Assembly (NCBI RefSeq): GCF_000719555.1
Contig: NZ_JOGX01000029.1
Span: 62,001 to 126,000 of the forward strand
Length of the DNA stretch: 64,000 nt
Source of the DNA: Streptomyces sp. NRRL F-5727
GTDB lineage: Bacteria; Actinomycetota; Actinomycetes; Streptomycetales; Streptomycetaceae
Direction of reading: 5' to 3'
A program made the translations under genes and the position numbers. Of the stretch, positions 1 to 7,398 are shown piece by piece. Position 1 is the stretch's first letter. Every line of letters starts with the position of its first letter. The notes beneath the pieces are model-generated. The model was not told where the DNA came from, ran no database searches, and was given only the letters and a program-made list of their open reading frames with translations.

Positions 1-580
1 CCAGCCGCGATTCCGGGTCCTCCAGGGCCTTGCGGATGTGCCCGATGACGACGAAGGCGATCAGCCAGGCCACCAGGTCGTGGACGAAGATCGCGCTGGT
101 GCGTGAGACGAACGGCAGCAGCCCCATGAACCACATCAGCAGACCGGTGAACATCATGACCAGGACCGCGCCGGCGATCCAGCCCGCGTAGAGCTTCTGC
201 CCCGCGTTGAACTTGCCGGCCGGCCGGGCCCCCGGCGCCGTCCTGCGCCCGCGTGCGGCCGCCAGCCACTGCCGGTCGTACGGGGCGGACCGGTTCAGCC
301 TGCGCAGGTCCGCGCGGAAGTCCGCCGAGAACAGACCGAGCAGGAAGGGCGCCGGCAGCAGGATGCCCGACCATTCGTGCAGCGTGGCCATGAGGTGCCG
401 GCGTCCGACGAGTTGGGCGATCGGCCCGAGGTAGAGGCATGCGGCGGTGGTCAGGCACACCAGCATCAGGTAGCCGGTGGCGCGGTGGACCATGCGTTCG
501 GCGGTGCTGAAGCGCCGGACCCGGCCCGAGGGGTCAGGCCGCACCGCGGTCGGCGTCGCCGAGCCAGCCGTCGATCGCAT
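1..580 (-). CDS. Cytochrome b/b6-domain membrane protein, partial (partner of the molybdopterin oxidoreductase)
   Basis: The reverse strand encodes at least 193 residues and runs off the window edge, so the C-terminus is missing. After a short cytoplasmic N-terminus there is a His-containing segment (MVHRATGY), several hydrophobic helices, and later His residues (LHEWSG, FVHDLV, GHIRK) suited to haem ligation, as in the cytochrome b561/FdnI/YedZ-like families. The ATG at 580 lies inside the 3' end of the preceding molybdopterin oxidoreductase gene (stop at 534), a 47-bp overlap that implies translational coupling. Such membrane cytochromes pass quinol electrons to an extracytoplasmic molybdoenzyme. 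The family is inferred from the helix and His pattern plus its partner. Confidence 0.75.
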   Translation of the reverse strand, partial: MRSTAGSATPTAVRPDPSGRVRRFSTAERMVHRATGYLMLVCLTTAACLYLGPIAQLVGRRHLMATLHEWSGILLPAPFLLGLFSADFRADLRRLNRSAPYDRQWLAAARGRRTAPGARPAGKFNAGQKLYAGWIAGAVLVMMFTGLLMWFMGLLPFVSRTSAIFVHDLVAWLIAFVVIGHIRKALEDPESRL

Positions 581-1253
581 ATCCACGCTCCTCCCAGAAC
601 CCGGGAACGACCTTGTCCGTGACCGAGATGCCGGACAGCCACTTGGCCGACTTGTAGAAGTACATGGGAGCCACGTAGAGGCGGACAGGGCCGCCGTGTT
701 CGTGGGTGAGGGGCTTGTCCTGCATGTTCAGGGCCACCAGGACGTCGGAGCGCCGCGCCTGTTCCAGGGTGAGGCTCTCGGTGTAGGCACCGTCGAAGCA
801 CGTGAAGTGGACCGCCGTCCCCGAGGAGCGCACCCCGGAGGCGTCGAGGATGTCCGCCAGCTTCACGCCCTCGAAGGGGGTGTCGTCCACACGCCATCCG
901 TCCGTGCACAGCACGTCGGCGACGACCCGGGTCTGCGGCATCGCGCGCAGGTCGGCGAGGGTGTAGGTCTTCGGCTTCTCCACGAGGCCGCCGACCGTGA
1001 GGGCGTAGGTGGTCTCGTCCTTGCGCGGTACCGATCCGACGACGCTGTAGTAGCGGAAGCCGCCCGGGTTGGGCAGCAGGCCGGTGAGTCCGGTCGAGTC
1101 GGCCTGGGAGGCGGTGGCGAGGAACTTCTCCCAGCCGCGCTGGAGCGGGGGCGCGAGGGCGAGTGAGGCTGCTCCCGCTCCCAGCATGCCCAGCATCGCC
1201 CGTCGCCCCATCGGCGGGCCGCCCTCGGCATCCGGTTTCGATTTTCGTGCCAT
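534..1253 (-). CDS. Molybdopterin-dependent oxidoreductase (sulfite oxidase/MsrP-like), exported
   Basis: 239 aa from the ATG at 1253, preceded by a GAGGAG-type ribosome site; a longer reading from 1379 would run through the operator and is disfavoured. The N-terminus has a paired-arginine Tat-like signal (GRRAMLGMLGAG). The mature part has the sulfite-oxidase fold pattern: a Cys in VLCTDGW that would ligate molybdenum, then HFTCFDGAYTESL, and a C-terminal HGGPVRLYVAPMYFYKSAKW block typical of MsrP and related enzymes. MsrP-type enzymes reduce oxidised substrates such as methionine sulfoxide in extracytoplasmic proteins, using a membrane cytochrome; the following overlapping gene supplies one here. 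The GTCACC/GGTGAC operator 95 bp upstream suggests stress control. The exact substrate is not deducible. Confidence 0.85.
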   Translation of the reverse strand: MARKSKPDAEGGPPMGRRAMLGMLGAGAASLALAPPLQRGWEKFLATASQADSTGLTGLLPNPGGFRYYSVVGSVPRKDETTYALTVGGLVEKPKTYTLADLRAMPQTRVVADVLCTDGWRVDDTPFEGVKLADILDASGVRSSGTAVHFTCFDGAYTESLTLEQARRSDVLVALNMQDKPLTHEHGGPVRLYVAPMYFYKSAKWLSGISVTDKVVPGFWEERGYAIDGWLGDADRGAA

Positions 1254-1783
1254 GGTCCGTGTGCTCCTCACGTGGTGCCGGATCCCCGGCGATGTGGGGG
1301 CGCGCGGTGTCGTCGACACATGGGGGCGCGCTCCGGAATCCGCCAGAGTCACCTGTTCAACTGGTGACGATCGTGACACGCACCCCAGGGACTGTCAACG
1401 ACACGGATGCCGCGCACATGAAGAGCGGAAGAGGAACATTGAGGCGACCGGGCTCGAAGTCCGCAGGGAGCTGTGCCCTGCGCCACGTCAGAGACACCCG
1501 TCAGAAAGGTGACTCGGAGCGAGATGTCCGCGCGGCACGTCGGCCGCTCAGCGGACAGGACGTGCGAGCGCGCCGGCGGTCCGCGATACGGGGGATGCGG
1601 CCGCCGGCGCGGGGACGGGCCCCGGTCACGGGGGGATGCTGCACCACCGGAAGTCCCGTCCCGGATCGGCCGCCCCTCAGCAGCGGCGGCTCCCTCTACT
1701 GGGACAACGGGACGGCGCGGGGAAAGGTTCAGTCCCCGGCTCGAACGTGCGGAGCCGCCCGGGTGGCGTACGCGGGCCGCCTA
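1254..1783. other. Gene-free stretch upstream of the molybdo-oxidoreductase
   Basis: Apart from the operator at 1348-1368 I see no convincing gene here. Reading frames in the region are arginine/proline-rich shadows with no recognisable domain. The left part is the leader of the molybdo-oxidoreductase; the right part is the 3' flank of the sigma factor gene. Confidence 0.6.
1348..1368 (-). promoter_or_regulatory. GTCACC-N9-GGTGAC operator, molybdo-oxidoreductase promoter
   Basis: Both half-sites are perfect, GTCACC at 1348-1353 and GGTGAC at 1363-1368. Read toward the molybdo-oxidoreductase, the spacer is AGTTGAACA and contains a TTGAAC hexamer placed like a -35 box. The site is 95 bp upstream of the ATG at 1253. 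Confidence 0.75.
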
Positions 1784-2302
1784 CTACGCCGCCTCGGGCT
1801 CCACGACCGCGCGCAGTTTGCGCAGGGCGTTGTGGTGGCGGCTCTTGACGGTGCCCGTCGGTACTCCGAGGATCCCCGCGGTCTCCTGGATGCTGCGGTC
1901 GCAGAGATAGATGTGGACCAGGACGGCGCGGTGCTCGGGAGACAGACCGCGCAGCAGCCGTGCGACGACCAGGGCGTCGTGCACGGACTCGGGGCTGTCG
2001 GAGCACGAGACGGGATCGCTGTAGGTGACCCCGGTGGCTTCTCTCCGGGCGTGGGGCTTGCGCACCCAGTCGATGACCAGGTGCCGGGTGACGGTGAAGA
2101 GCCAGCCCCTGACCGATCCCTCCATTCCGATCAGGCGGTCCATGTTCCGCCAGGCCCGGATGGCGGTCTCCTGCACGATGTCCTCGGCGAGCCCGTGGTC
2201 GCCCAGCAGCTTCTCTGCGTAGGAGACGAGGGCGTTCCTGTGCTCCCCCATGATCGAGCCGAGCAGATCCGATCGGGACATGGGCGTGAGAGGCGTAGCC
2301 AT
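1784..2302 (-). CDS. ECF-family RNA polymerase sigma factor
   Basis: 172 aa. Region 2 is visible at about residues 20-85 (DIVQETAIRAWRN, then GWLFTVTRHLVIDWVR), and region 4 at about 115-165 with a helix-turn-helix (QETAGILGVPTGTVKSRHHNALRKLR). The arrangement resembles the SigL/SigK-like ECF groups of actinobacteria. No anti-sigma gene is adjacent on either side, so control may be transcriptional. The ATG at 2302 has no good Shine-Dalgarno, and Met8 at 2281 is an alternative start. Two ACATGT/CATATG palindromes lie in the divergent promoter region between this gene and the metallo-hydrolase. The target regulon is unknown. Confidence 0.88.
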   Translation of the reverse strand: MATPLTPMSRSDLLGSIMGEHRNALVSYAEKLLGDHGLAEDIVQETAIRAWRNMDRLIGMEGSVRGWLFTVTRHLVIDWVRKPHARREATGVTYSDPVSCSDSPESVHDALVVARLLRGLSPEHRAVLVHIYLCDRSIQETAGILGVPTGTVKSRHHNALRKLRAVVEPEAA

Positions 2303-2710
2303 GGTGTTCTGAACCGTCCTGGTTCTCTGTCATGTGGGCAACGGAAAGTCGGGGGCGGCCGCCGTCTGGGAACGCGGCCGGGAAGCGCCGGAAGACCGCT
2401 CGTTCCGCGTTGTCCAGTGCGACGCGCTTCTCCCTCGGACGCACACCCGTGAGTCGGATGTCACATGTGCCGATCCGGTCATCGCGTGCGCCCATAGTGA
2501 CATATGTGTGAAGAGTCTCCACCCGACGCCCCGTCCTCGGAGGCCGCCCTGGAAGACGGTGCGGCTCGCCGGACGGTGCCGCCTTCGCGGCACACATTTC
2601 TTCCTGTGGCGCACACATGACAGCATGGGCCGAAGTCACCGGAGCCCCGGTGGGACAGCCCCGGCGGGAGAGCCCCCGTGGTCCGCTTACCGGAGAGGAT
2701 CAGCACGATC
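2303..2710. promoter_or_regulatory. Divergent promoter region with two short palindromes
   Basis: This gene-free stretch separates the sigma factor (leftward) from the metallo-hydrolase (rightward). It holds CACATGTG at 2462-2469 and ACATATGT at 2500-2507, followed by further ACACAT strings near 2588-2620. These AT-containing palindromes stand out in a high-GC background and recur in many other promoters of the window. Confidence 0.5.
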
Positions 2711-3481
2711 ATGACGAAGGTTCCGGGCGACGGCGACATCGTCCGCGTCGCGCGCGACGTCTACGCGGTGTCCGGCAGCAACACCAACTGGGTGATCGTG
2801 AAGGACGGCGACAGCTGCACCCTCGTCGACGCCGGCTACCCCGGTGACCGCGCCGCCGTGCTGGCCTCCCTGCGAGCCGTCGGGTTGCATCCCGGGGCGG
2901 TGACGGCCCTCCTGGTCACGCACGCGCACAACGACCACATCGGTGCGGCCGAGCACCTGCGCACCGTGTACGACGTCCCCGTGCTGATGCACGAGGAGGA
3001 GGTGCCCCATGCCCGTCGTGACTTCCTCGACCAGGTCTCCGTCGGAAAGGTCCTGGCGCAGGCGTGGCGGCCCGGTGTGCTCCCCTGGGCGGTCCATGCC
3101 CTGCGGGCCGGGGGCACCGCCCACGTCCCGGTCTCGGAGCCCCGGGCCTTCCCCTCGGCGGGCCCGCTCGACCTTCCCGGCGGCCCCGTGCCCCTGCACA
3201 CGCCGGGGCACACGCGCGGCCACTGCGCCTACCACCTGCCGGGCAGCGGGATCCTGATCACGGGCGACGCCTTGGTGACCGCCCACCCCACCTCCCGGAC
3301 CAGTGGCCCGCAGCTCCTTCCGACCATGTTCCACACCGACCGCTCGCGGGCCCTCGTGTCGCTGGATGTGCTGGAGGAGGTGGACGCCGAGATCCTGCTC
3401 CCCGGCCACGGTCCCGTGCACCACGGCGCCGCGAAGGAGGCGACGGCGACGGCCCGCGACCGCGCCTCGGCCCGCGTCTGA
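2711..3481 (+). CDS. MBL-fold (metallo-beta-lactamase superfamily) metal-dependent hydrolase
   Basis: 256 aa from the ATG at 2711, with GGAGAGGA about 11 nt upstream; an earlier in-frame GTG at 2678 is less likely. The signature THAHNDHIG at residues of about 77-85 gives the HxHxDH metal site. It is followed by HTPGHTRGHCAYH (third metal His) and GDALVTAHP (bridging Asp), and a late LLPGHGPVHHG supplies the last His. These are the glyoxalase II-like members of the fold, which hydrolyse thioesters, lactones or other esters. The substrate cannot be told from sequence. It is transcribed divergently from the sigma factor and followed by a winged-helix protein with its own promoter. Confidence 0.88.
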   Translation: MTKVPGDGDIVRVARDVYAVSGSNTNWVIVKDGDSCTLVDAGYPGDRAAVLASLRAVGLHPGAVTALLVTHAHNDHIGAAEHLRTVYDVPVLMHEEEVPHARRDFLDQVSVGKVLAQAWRPGVLPWAVHALRAGGTAHVPVSEPRAFPSAGPLDLPGGPVPLHTPGHTRGHCAYHLPGSGILITGDALVTAHPTSRTSGPQLLPTMFHTDRSRALVSLDVLEEVDAEILLPGHGPVHHGAAKEATATARDRASARV

Positions 3482-3609
3482 GAGGGAGCACGATCCGTCC
3501 GGCGAGGGAGCACGATCCGCCCGGCCTCGCGCGTCGACACTTGTCTGCACAGGAGCTCCGGGCCTGGGTAGCATGCGGAGCAACGTTCGTATCGAGGGAG
3601 TGAAGCCTT
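3482..3609 (+). promoter_or_regulatory. Conserved promoter/leader shared by the two winged-helix paralogues
   Basis: A direct repeat of GAGGGAGCACGATCCG (starting near 3482 and 3504) is followed by a box CGTCGACACTTGTCTGCACA at about 3532-3551. The downstream string TATCGAGGGAGTGAA supplies the ribosome site for the GTG at 3610. A near-identical box and leader precede the paralogue at 29896, so the two genes share cis control. A candidate -10 is TAGCAT just before the leader. Confidence 0.6.
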
Positions 3610-4164
3610 GTGACCACCCAGTCAACCGCCACCCGGCTGGTGGACCAAGCCGCGTCGGACCTGGAGGCGAACCGCCGGCTGCAGCAGAAGCTGACGGAGC
3701 GGATCACGGTGCTACAGCGGGAGGAAGCCCTCCTGCTGGACATTCTGAGCCTGGCCCAGCAGTACGAGGGTTTCGCCGACCCGTCCCGGCTGCCCGAGCA
3801 GCCTCAGGACGAGCCCGGCACCGCCGCCACGAAGGCGAAGCGAGCCTCCGCTGGGGCCGAAGCCCGTCGCGCGACCCCGGCCAAGGCGGCCGCGACAGGT
3901 CGCCCGCGCAAGGCCGGCACGAAGGCGAAGGCCCGGCAGCCGCTGCTCGGCGACCTCCTGATGGAACTGCTCGGAGCGCACGAAGAACCGCGCCTCGCCC
4001 AGGAGTTGCGGGACGAGCTGCTCGCGGAGCACCCGGACCGCAACCCGACTCCGCAGGTGGTGCGGAACACGCTTGAGGCCCTGGTCGCCAAGGGGCGCGT
4101 CCAGCGTCACAAGCAGCAGCGCTCCGTCATGTACACGCTTGTCGTTCCGGACTCCGCCCACTGA
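3610..4164 (+). CDS. Coiled-coil plus winged-helix protein, paralogue 1 (putative DNA-binding regulator)
   Basis: 184 aa from GTG 3610, with GAGGGAG 5' of it. Residues of about 8-50 are strongly heptad-like (LVDQAASDLEANRRLQQKL), predicting a coiled coil. Residues 75-115 are an Ala/Lys/Pro-rich linker. Residues of about 118-178 (LLGDLLMELLGAHEEPRLAQ through PTPQVVRNTLEALVAKGRVQ to MYTL) read as a winged helix-turn-helix. The gene at 29896 encodes a paralogue of the same length and architecture. I do not know a named family; a small dimeric DNA- or nucleoid-binding regulator is the inference. The linker is basic, which would also fit non-specific DNA contact. Confidence 0.75.
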   Translation: MTTQSTATRLVDQAASDLEANRRLQQKLTERITVLQREEALLLDILSLAQQYEGFADPSRLPEQPQDEPGTAATKAKRASAGAEARRATPAKAAATGRPRKAGTKAKARQPLLGDLLMELLGAHEEPRLAQELRDELLAEHPDRNPTPQVVRNTLEALVAKGRVQRHKQQRSVMYTLVVPDSAH

Positions 4165-4252
4165 CGTCACGGAGCGGGGGCGCGGTCGGATCCCGGCCCG
4201 CCACACGTGCCGAGGTGCGGACGTCCCCGTGTGGTTCGGCCGGGGCCGTCGG

Positions 4253-4453
4253 TCAGAGGAAGTCGGAGGGGGACGGGCCGTACCCGGCGAAGGTCACGCT
4301 CCGCGCCCAGTTCCACACCTGGGTGTCCGTGGGCCATGTCTGATCGGCGAGTCCTTCCGCGGCCGGTGACGTGCGCTCGTCGGGGGTCTTGAGCGCGCGC
4401 CCGAATCCCGGACGGCCGTACCCGTCGGAAGGTGTGCGCGTTCCGGAGTCCAT
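4253..4453 (-). CDS. Possible 66-aa peptide downstream of the ohr pseudogene
   Basis: A small open frame begins at the ATG at 4453 with GCGAGGACAG as a possible ribosome site. Its codons are reasonably GC3-rich and it ends TFAGYGPSPSDFL. The C-terminal half is aromatic-rich (TWPTDTQVWNWARS). The strong hairpin at 4485-4516 separates it from the ohr copy, so it would need its own promoter. I recognise no family. It could be a genuine small protein or a chance frame. Confidence 0.35.
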   Translation of the reverse strand: MDSGTRTPSDGYGRPGFGRALKTPDERTSPAAEGLADQTWPTDTQVWNWARSVTFAGYGPSPSDFL

Positions 4454-4484
4454 GACCTGTCCTCGCTCTCCGGTCGGGAGGGAC

Positions 4485-4516
4485 GCGGGTCCCGCGTGGG
4501 GGGACGCGGGACCCGC
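4485..4516 (-). terminator. Terminator hairpin after ohr copy 1
   Basis: GCGGGTCCCGCGT (4485-4497) pairs with ACGCGGGACCCGC (4504-4516) across a 6-nt loop, just past the ohr pseudogene stop. The intact ohr copy has a closely similar hairpin, so the terminator was duplicated with the gene. Confidence 0.7.
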
Positions 4517-4530
4517 GGTCTGTGGGGCCG

Positions 4531-4874
4531 TCAAGCGGCGTCGGCCGCGATGACGACGGGAACGTTGTCGCGCGTGGCCTTGGAGTAGGGGCAGATCTGG
4601 TGGGCGGCCTCGGCCAGTTCCTGGGCGGTGGCCCGGTCGACGCCGCCGAGCACGGGACGCAGGACGGCGGAGAGGGAGAACTGGTCGTCGTCGCCGTGGG
4701 TGAGGGTGATCTCGGCCGTGATGGTGGTGCTGGTCAGCCGGACCTTGCGCAGGGACGCCGCGCGGCGCAGCGCGCCGAGGAAGCCGTCTCCAGCAGGCCG
4801 TCGGAGGAGCGGACGCGGCCACCGTTGCGGCCCTCTCCGTCGACGTCGACAACGGCGGTGTAGGTGACTGCCAT
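4531..4874 (-). pseudogene. ohr: Frameshifted Ohr/OsmC-family gene (ohr copy 1)
   Basis: The gene starts at the ATG at 4874 with MAVTYTAVVDVDGEGRNGGR, matching the intact copy at 33519-33863 almost residue for residue. At about 4783-4786 one nucleotide is missing (GAGGAAGCCGTCTCC versus GAGGAAGCTGGTCTCC in the other copy). The frame is therefore lost after LLET and resumes one frame over as GFLGALRRAASLRK. The rest, through HQICPYSKATR, is intact. Ohr proteins are thiol peroxidases that reduce organic hydroperoxides. Like the other copy, this one also lacks the central segment with the first redox cysteine. A single-base sequencing error is the alternative. Two GTCACC/GGTGAC operators precede it. 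Confidence 0.85.
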
Positions 4875-4935
4875 GGCTGATGCTCCCCATTTCTGGTGCG
4901 AACTCCTGAGAACGCCTTCTTTCCGGACTCCGCGA

Positions 4936-4956
4936 GTCACCGGTTGAGGCGGTGAC
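4936..4956 (-). promoter_or_regulatory. Start-site-proximal GTCACC/GGTGAC operator, ohr copy 1
   Basis: Perfect half-sites flank a 9-nt spacer. It sits 42 bp downstream, in the direction of transcription, of the partner site at 4978-4998, where it would cover the transcription start. Confidence 0.75.
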
Positions 4957-4977
4957 TCAATCTTGGCACTCACATTC

Positions 4978-4998
4978 GTCACCAGTCAAGGTGGTGAC
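4978..4998 (-). promoter_or_regulatory. -35-overlapping GTCACC/GGTGAC operator, ohr copy 1
   Basis: Read toward ohr, the spacer is ACCTTGACT and contains a TTGACT -35-like hexamer. A CAAGAT -10-like hexamer follows about 18 nt downstream, before the second operator. A GACATGTGAG string lies immediately beside the site. Confidence 0.75.
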
Positions 4999-5031
4999 GA
5001 ATGTGAGACATGTGAGCCCTGAGGCACCGGG

Positions 5032-5952
5032 CTACGCGGTGCCGGGCCGGGGGCCGACGGTCTCCCGCACGAAGCGGCTCACCGCGTCGGCGAACGGCTC
5101 GGGTTCCTCCACGTGCCCGAAGTGACCGCTGTTCTCGAGGATCAGCAGGCTGGCGCCGGGGATCAGCTCGCTCAGCTCGGTCCCCCAGCGCACGCCGCAG
5201 ATGACGTCGTGCCGGCCCACGATCACCAGTGCGGGTACCGCCAGTTCCTTGAGGGCGGCGCGGTCGTCGATGGTCTCGGACTCGCGGTGCTCGTCCAGCC
5301 CTGAGATGTACGTGGCCCGGATCGCGTCGCGCATCGGCGCGTAGCGCTCCTCGTTGCCCCAGAAGTCGGCGAAGTACGCGGGCAGCACGCCCTTGGCGAC
5401 CGCCTTGGTCTGCGCGTCGTCGGAGATGCTCGACATCGCGCCGAACGCGGCGAGCACGTCGGGCAGGCCGGGGTGGCCGGCGTGCCTGGCCGCGAACGCC
5501 TCGACGAGACGGCCCGCCTCCCGGCCGTGTTCCGGCCCGGTCACCGGCGAACCTTCGTACAGCACGACGCCCGCCAGCTGCTCGGAGCGGTTCAAGGCGT
5601 GGTACGCGGCGACGAACGCGCCGTGCGAGTGCCCCAGCAGGTGGACCTTCGGAACGCCGAGCCGGTCGATGAGGACCTCCAGGAAGGCGCTGTAGCGCTC
5701 CCGGGTGTAGCCGTGCGGGTGTGACGCCAGGCGGCTGTCCTCCGCGATGCCGATGGGCTCGACGTACACCATGGTCAGGTGCGCTTCGAGGACCGGCATG
5801 CGCATGTACTCCCAGAAGATGCCGGGCCCGCCGGAGAGGGCCAGGCAGACCGGTCCGCTGCCGTGGACGTGATACCGCTGCGCGATACCGGAGAGCCGGT
5901 ACACGTGTGTACCGGGTGCGAGGGGGTCGGTGTGCGCGCTCGACGTGTCCAT
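5032..5952 (-). CDS. Alpha/beta-fold hydrolase (proline iminopeptidase-like)
   Basis: 306 aa from the ATG at 5952, with AAGGAG 6 nt upstream. It has an alpha/beta hydrolase fold: GGPGIFWEYM is the oxyanion-loop region typical of prolyl iminopeptidases, GHSHGAFVA carries the nucleophile serine, GRHDVICGV the acid, and NSGHFGHVEEPE the histidine. There is no signal peptide, so it is cytoplasmic. It could cleave peptides, amides or esters; the subfamily cannot be fixed. A GGTACACGTGTGTACC near-palindrome falls inside its 5' coding region (about 5899-5914). It is separated from ohr copy 1 by the two operators and reads toward them. Confidence 0.85.
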   Translation of the reverse strand: MDTSSAHTDPLAPGTHVYRLSGIAQRYHVHGSGPVCLALSGGPGIFWEYMRMPVLEAHLTMVYVEPIGIAEDSRLASHPHGYTRERYSAFLEVLIDRLGVPKVHLLGHSHGAFVAAYHALNRSEQLAGVVLYEGSPVTGPEHGREAGRLVEAFAARHAGHPGLPDVLAAFGAMSSISDDAQTKAVAKGVLPAYFADFWGNEERYAPMRDAIRATYISGLDEHRESETIDDRAALKELAVPALVIVGRHDVICGVRWGTELSELIPGASLLILENSGHFGHVEEPEPFADAVSRFVRETVGPRPGTA

Positions 5953-6132
5953 CCTGAGCTCCTTGTGGTGTTCGGGTTTCCGACACCGATACGCAGCTCG
6001 GCGGGCCGTTTGGTTCACGTCTCCGCGCGTGATCCGCCTCACGTGGTGGTGTCGTGGGTGGAGGACCGGATCCCGCCGGCACGGAAGCCGAGCGTGCGGC
6101 GGGATCCGGTGAACAGGGGCGCCGTCCTGGCG

Positions 6133-6306
6133 TCAGACCGCCGGAGGCAGTACCTGACGGCCCCGGTACATGCCGCAGTGGCGGCAGGCGGTGTGGGGCG
6201 TGGTCGGCAGACCGCAGGCCGGGTTGGCGCACGCCGCCAACAGGGGCGCAGCGGCCTTCCAGTGGGCTCGGCGGTGGCGCGTGCGCGCGCGGGACTTCCT
6301 GTGCAT
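6133..6306 (-). CDS. rpmF: Ribosomal protein L32 paralogue A
   Basis: 57 aa from the ATG at 6306; the adjacent ATG at 6309 adds one Met. The core RARTRHRRAHWKAAAP matches the RNA-binding N-terminus of bacterial L32. The zinc motif is present but widened on its first side (CANPAC then CRHCG). The C-terminus is GRQVLPPAV where canonical L32 ends in a short QVLEV-like tail. It sits outside any ribosomal operon and has a tandem paralogue 470 bp upstream. Alternative L32 proteins in Streptomyces are often specialised; this one keeps four cysteines, so it is not a zinc-independent form. Confidence 0.8.
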   Translation of the reverse strand: MHRKSRARTRHRRAHWKAAAPLLAACANPACGLPTTPHTACRHCGMYRGRQVLPPAV

Positions 6307-6309
6307 CAT

Positions 6310-6772
6310 GGCGATGGATCCGTTTCCGTAGGACATCGCTCCGACCGCAAGGGCACGGCACAGGCCGACGAATCGGCACACAGAGGGAGCACACCGGTGG
6401 TCCGGGGAGGACACATGGGTGCCGCCGTCTGGTGCGGGGTCGACGGGGAAGGGGCCGATGAAGGTCGGAGCCGCTGGGCTGGGGCGCGGTGTGCACACGT
6501 CCGCCCTGCCGGAGTCCGGGTAAGGGGCTTGTCAGATACGCCTGGACCGGGGCCGACGGGCGGCGGGGCTCAGGCTAGGCTCTGTCGACTTCGATCAGCA
6601 CGCCCCGGAGGCTAGCAACTGCCGGGCGCGGCTGCAACGCGATATGCCACGGACACATGTTCCCCTGCACCCAGGGGGTGCGTGGCACGACGAGTGGCCG
6701 GGAGCGCGGTGCCGGGTCCCGCCGAAGTCCCGCACCGGCGGGACCCGGCGAGCACGTTTCTCCGACGAGTTG
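6310..6772. other. Leader region of L32 paralogue A
   Basis: No gene is seen. An ACATGT string lies near 6655. The segment 6566-6640 is repeated upstream of paralogue B (7126-7200). Confidence 0.45.
6566..6640. repeat. Direct repeat upstream of L32 paralogue A (copy 1)
   Basis: About 75 bp, imperfectly repeated at 7126-7200. The best-conserved part, GTCGACTTCGATCAGCAC (6584-6601 and 7144-7161), is identical. The two copies lie about 260 and 180 bp upstream of L32 paralogues A and B, so they may be a shared promoter/leader or a mark of the tandem duplication. Confidence 0.65.
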
Positions 6773-6946
6773 TCAGGCTCGGGACGGCACCTCGGCGCCC
6801 CGGAGCGTTCCGCAGTGCCGGCAGGCAGCGTGGGGTGGGGTCATCAGGCCGCAGGCGGTGTCGGCGCAGGTCACCACGACGGGCACCGGCAGCTTCCAGT
6901 CGGCTCGGCCGTGCGGCGTGCGCACGCGGGACTTCGTGTACGTCAT
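6773..6946 (-). CDS. rpmF: Ribosomal protein L32 paralogue B (divergent)
   Basis: 57 aa from the ATG at 6946. It aligns end to end with paralogue A: KSRVRTPHGRADWKLPVPVV, then CADTAC and CRHCG, with the same widened zinc knuckle. Several RNA-binding arginines of L32 are lost (HGR for HRR), and the C-terminus is GAEVPSRA rather than GRQVL. The sequence before both starts is similar (TACGGAAACG followed by TCATCG), so the gene and its leader were duplicated together. It may be drifting toward non-ribosomal use or decay. Confidence 0.65.
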   Translation of the reverse strand: MTYTKSRVRTPHGRADWKLPVPVVVTCADTACGLMTPPHAACRHCGTLRGAEVPSRA

Positions 6947-7125
6947 GTCGATGACTTCGTTTCCGTAGAACAGCGCTCCGACCCGGGAGGCACGGCACGG
7001 CCGGCCGGGAACGAGCCAGTGGGGTCGGAGTCGCGAGAGAGGGGCGCGGTGAGCGCTCGACCGCCGTGCCCGGTCTCCGGTCGGCCCCCCCCGTACGAGG
7101 GTGCCCGGAGCGGCGCCACGGCGGT

Positions 7126-7200
7126 GGGCTCGGGCTGGGCTCCGTCGACTTCGATCAGCACACGGGCGAGGCTGACAACCGCTGGCCGACAGTCGCAACG
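7126..7200. repeat. Direct repeat upstream of L32 paralogue B (copy 2)
   Basis: Partner of the repeat at 6566-6640, with the identical core GTCGACTTCGATCAGCAC at 7144-7161. Confidence 0.65.
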
Positions 7201-7236
7201 ACATTGCCTCCGCCTTCGGGCGATCGCGCATAAGCT

Positions 7237-7248
7237 ACACACGTGTGT
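7237..7248. promoter_or_regulatory. Perfect palindrome ACACACGTGTGT
   Basis: A 12-bp perfect palindrome in the L32B/epoxide-hydrolase divergent region, 17 bp from the next palindrome. It is a member of the dispersed ACACGT/ACATGT family. Confidence 0.5.
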
Positions 7249-7262
7249 CCTTGTCGCCGCTG

Positions 7263-7274
7263 CTCACATGTGAG
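7263..7274. promoter_or_regulatory. Perfect palindrome CTCACATGTGAG
   Basis: A 12-bp perfect palindrome located 30 bp upstream of the GTCACC/GGTGAC operator that serves the epoxide-hydrolase/catalase cluster. Confidence 0.5.
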
Positions 7275-7303
7275 TGAACCCCCGGTTTCCCTGCCACTCC
7301 CCC

Positions 7304-7324
7304 GTCACCGGCTTGACAGGTGAC
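7304..7324 (+). promoter_or_regulatory. GTCACC/GGTGAC operator with TTGACA, peptide/epoxide-hydrolase/catalase cluster
   Basis: Perfect half-sites flank the spacer GGCTTGACA, whose TTGACA (7313-7318) is a consensus -35 box. A weak -10 (CACGCT) follows at 17 nt. The first start codon downstream is at 7399. Confidence 0.8.
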
Positions 7325-7398
7325 GGAGAGGGGTGCACGCTGATGACGGTCGTCCGAGAACGACCACAGGACGCGATCCACGACCGACGAAGTGGAGC

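Larger units (their letters stand above)
6947..7398. other. Region between L32 paralogue B and the epoxide-hydrolase cluster
   Basis: No gene is seen in this divergent promoter region. It holds repeat copy 2 (7126-7200), two perfect 12-bp palindromes (7237-7248 and 7263-7274), and the operator at 7304-7324. It therefore carries both dispersed motif types close together. Confidence 0.55.
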
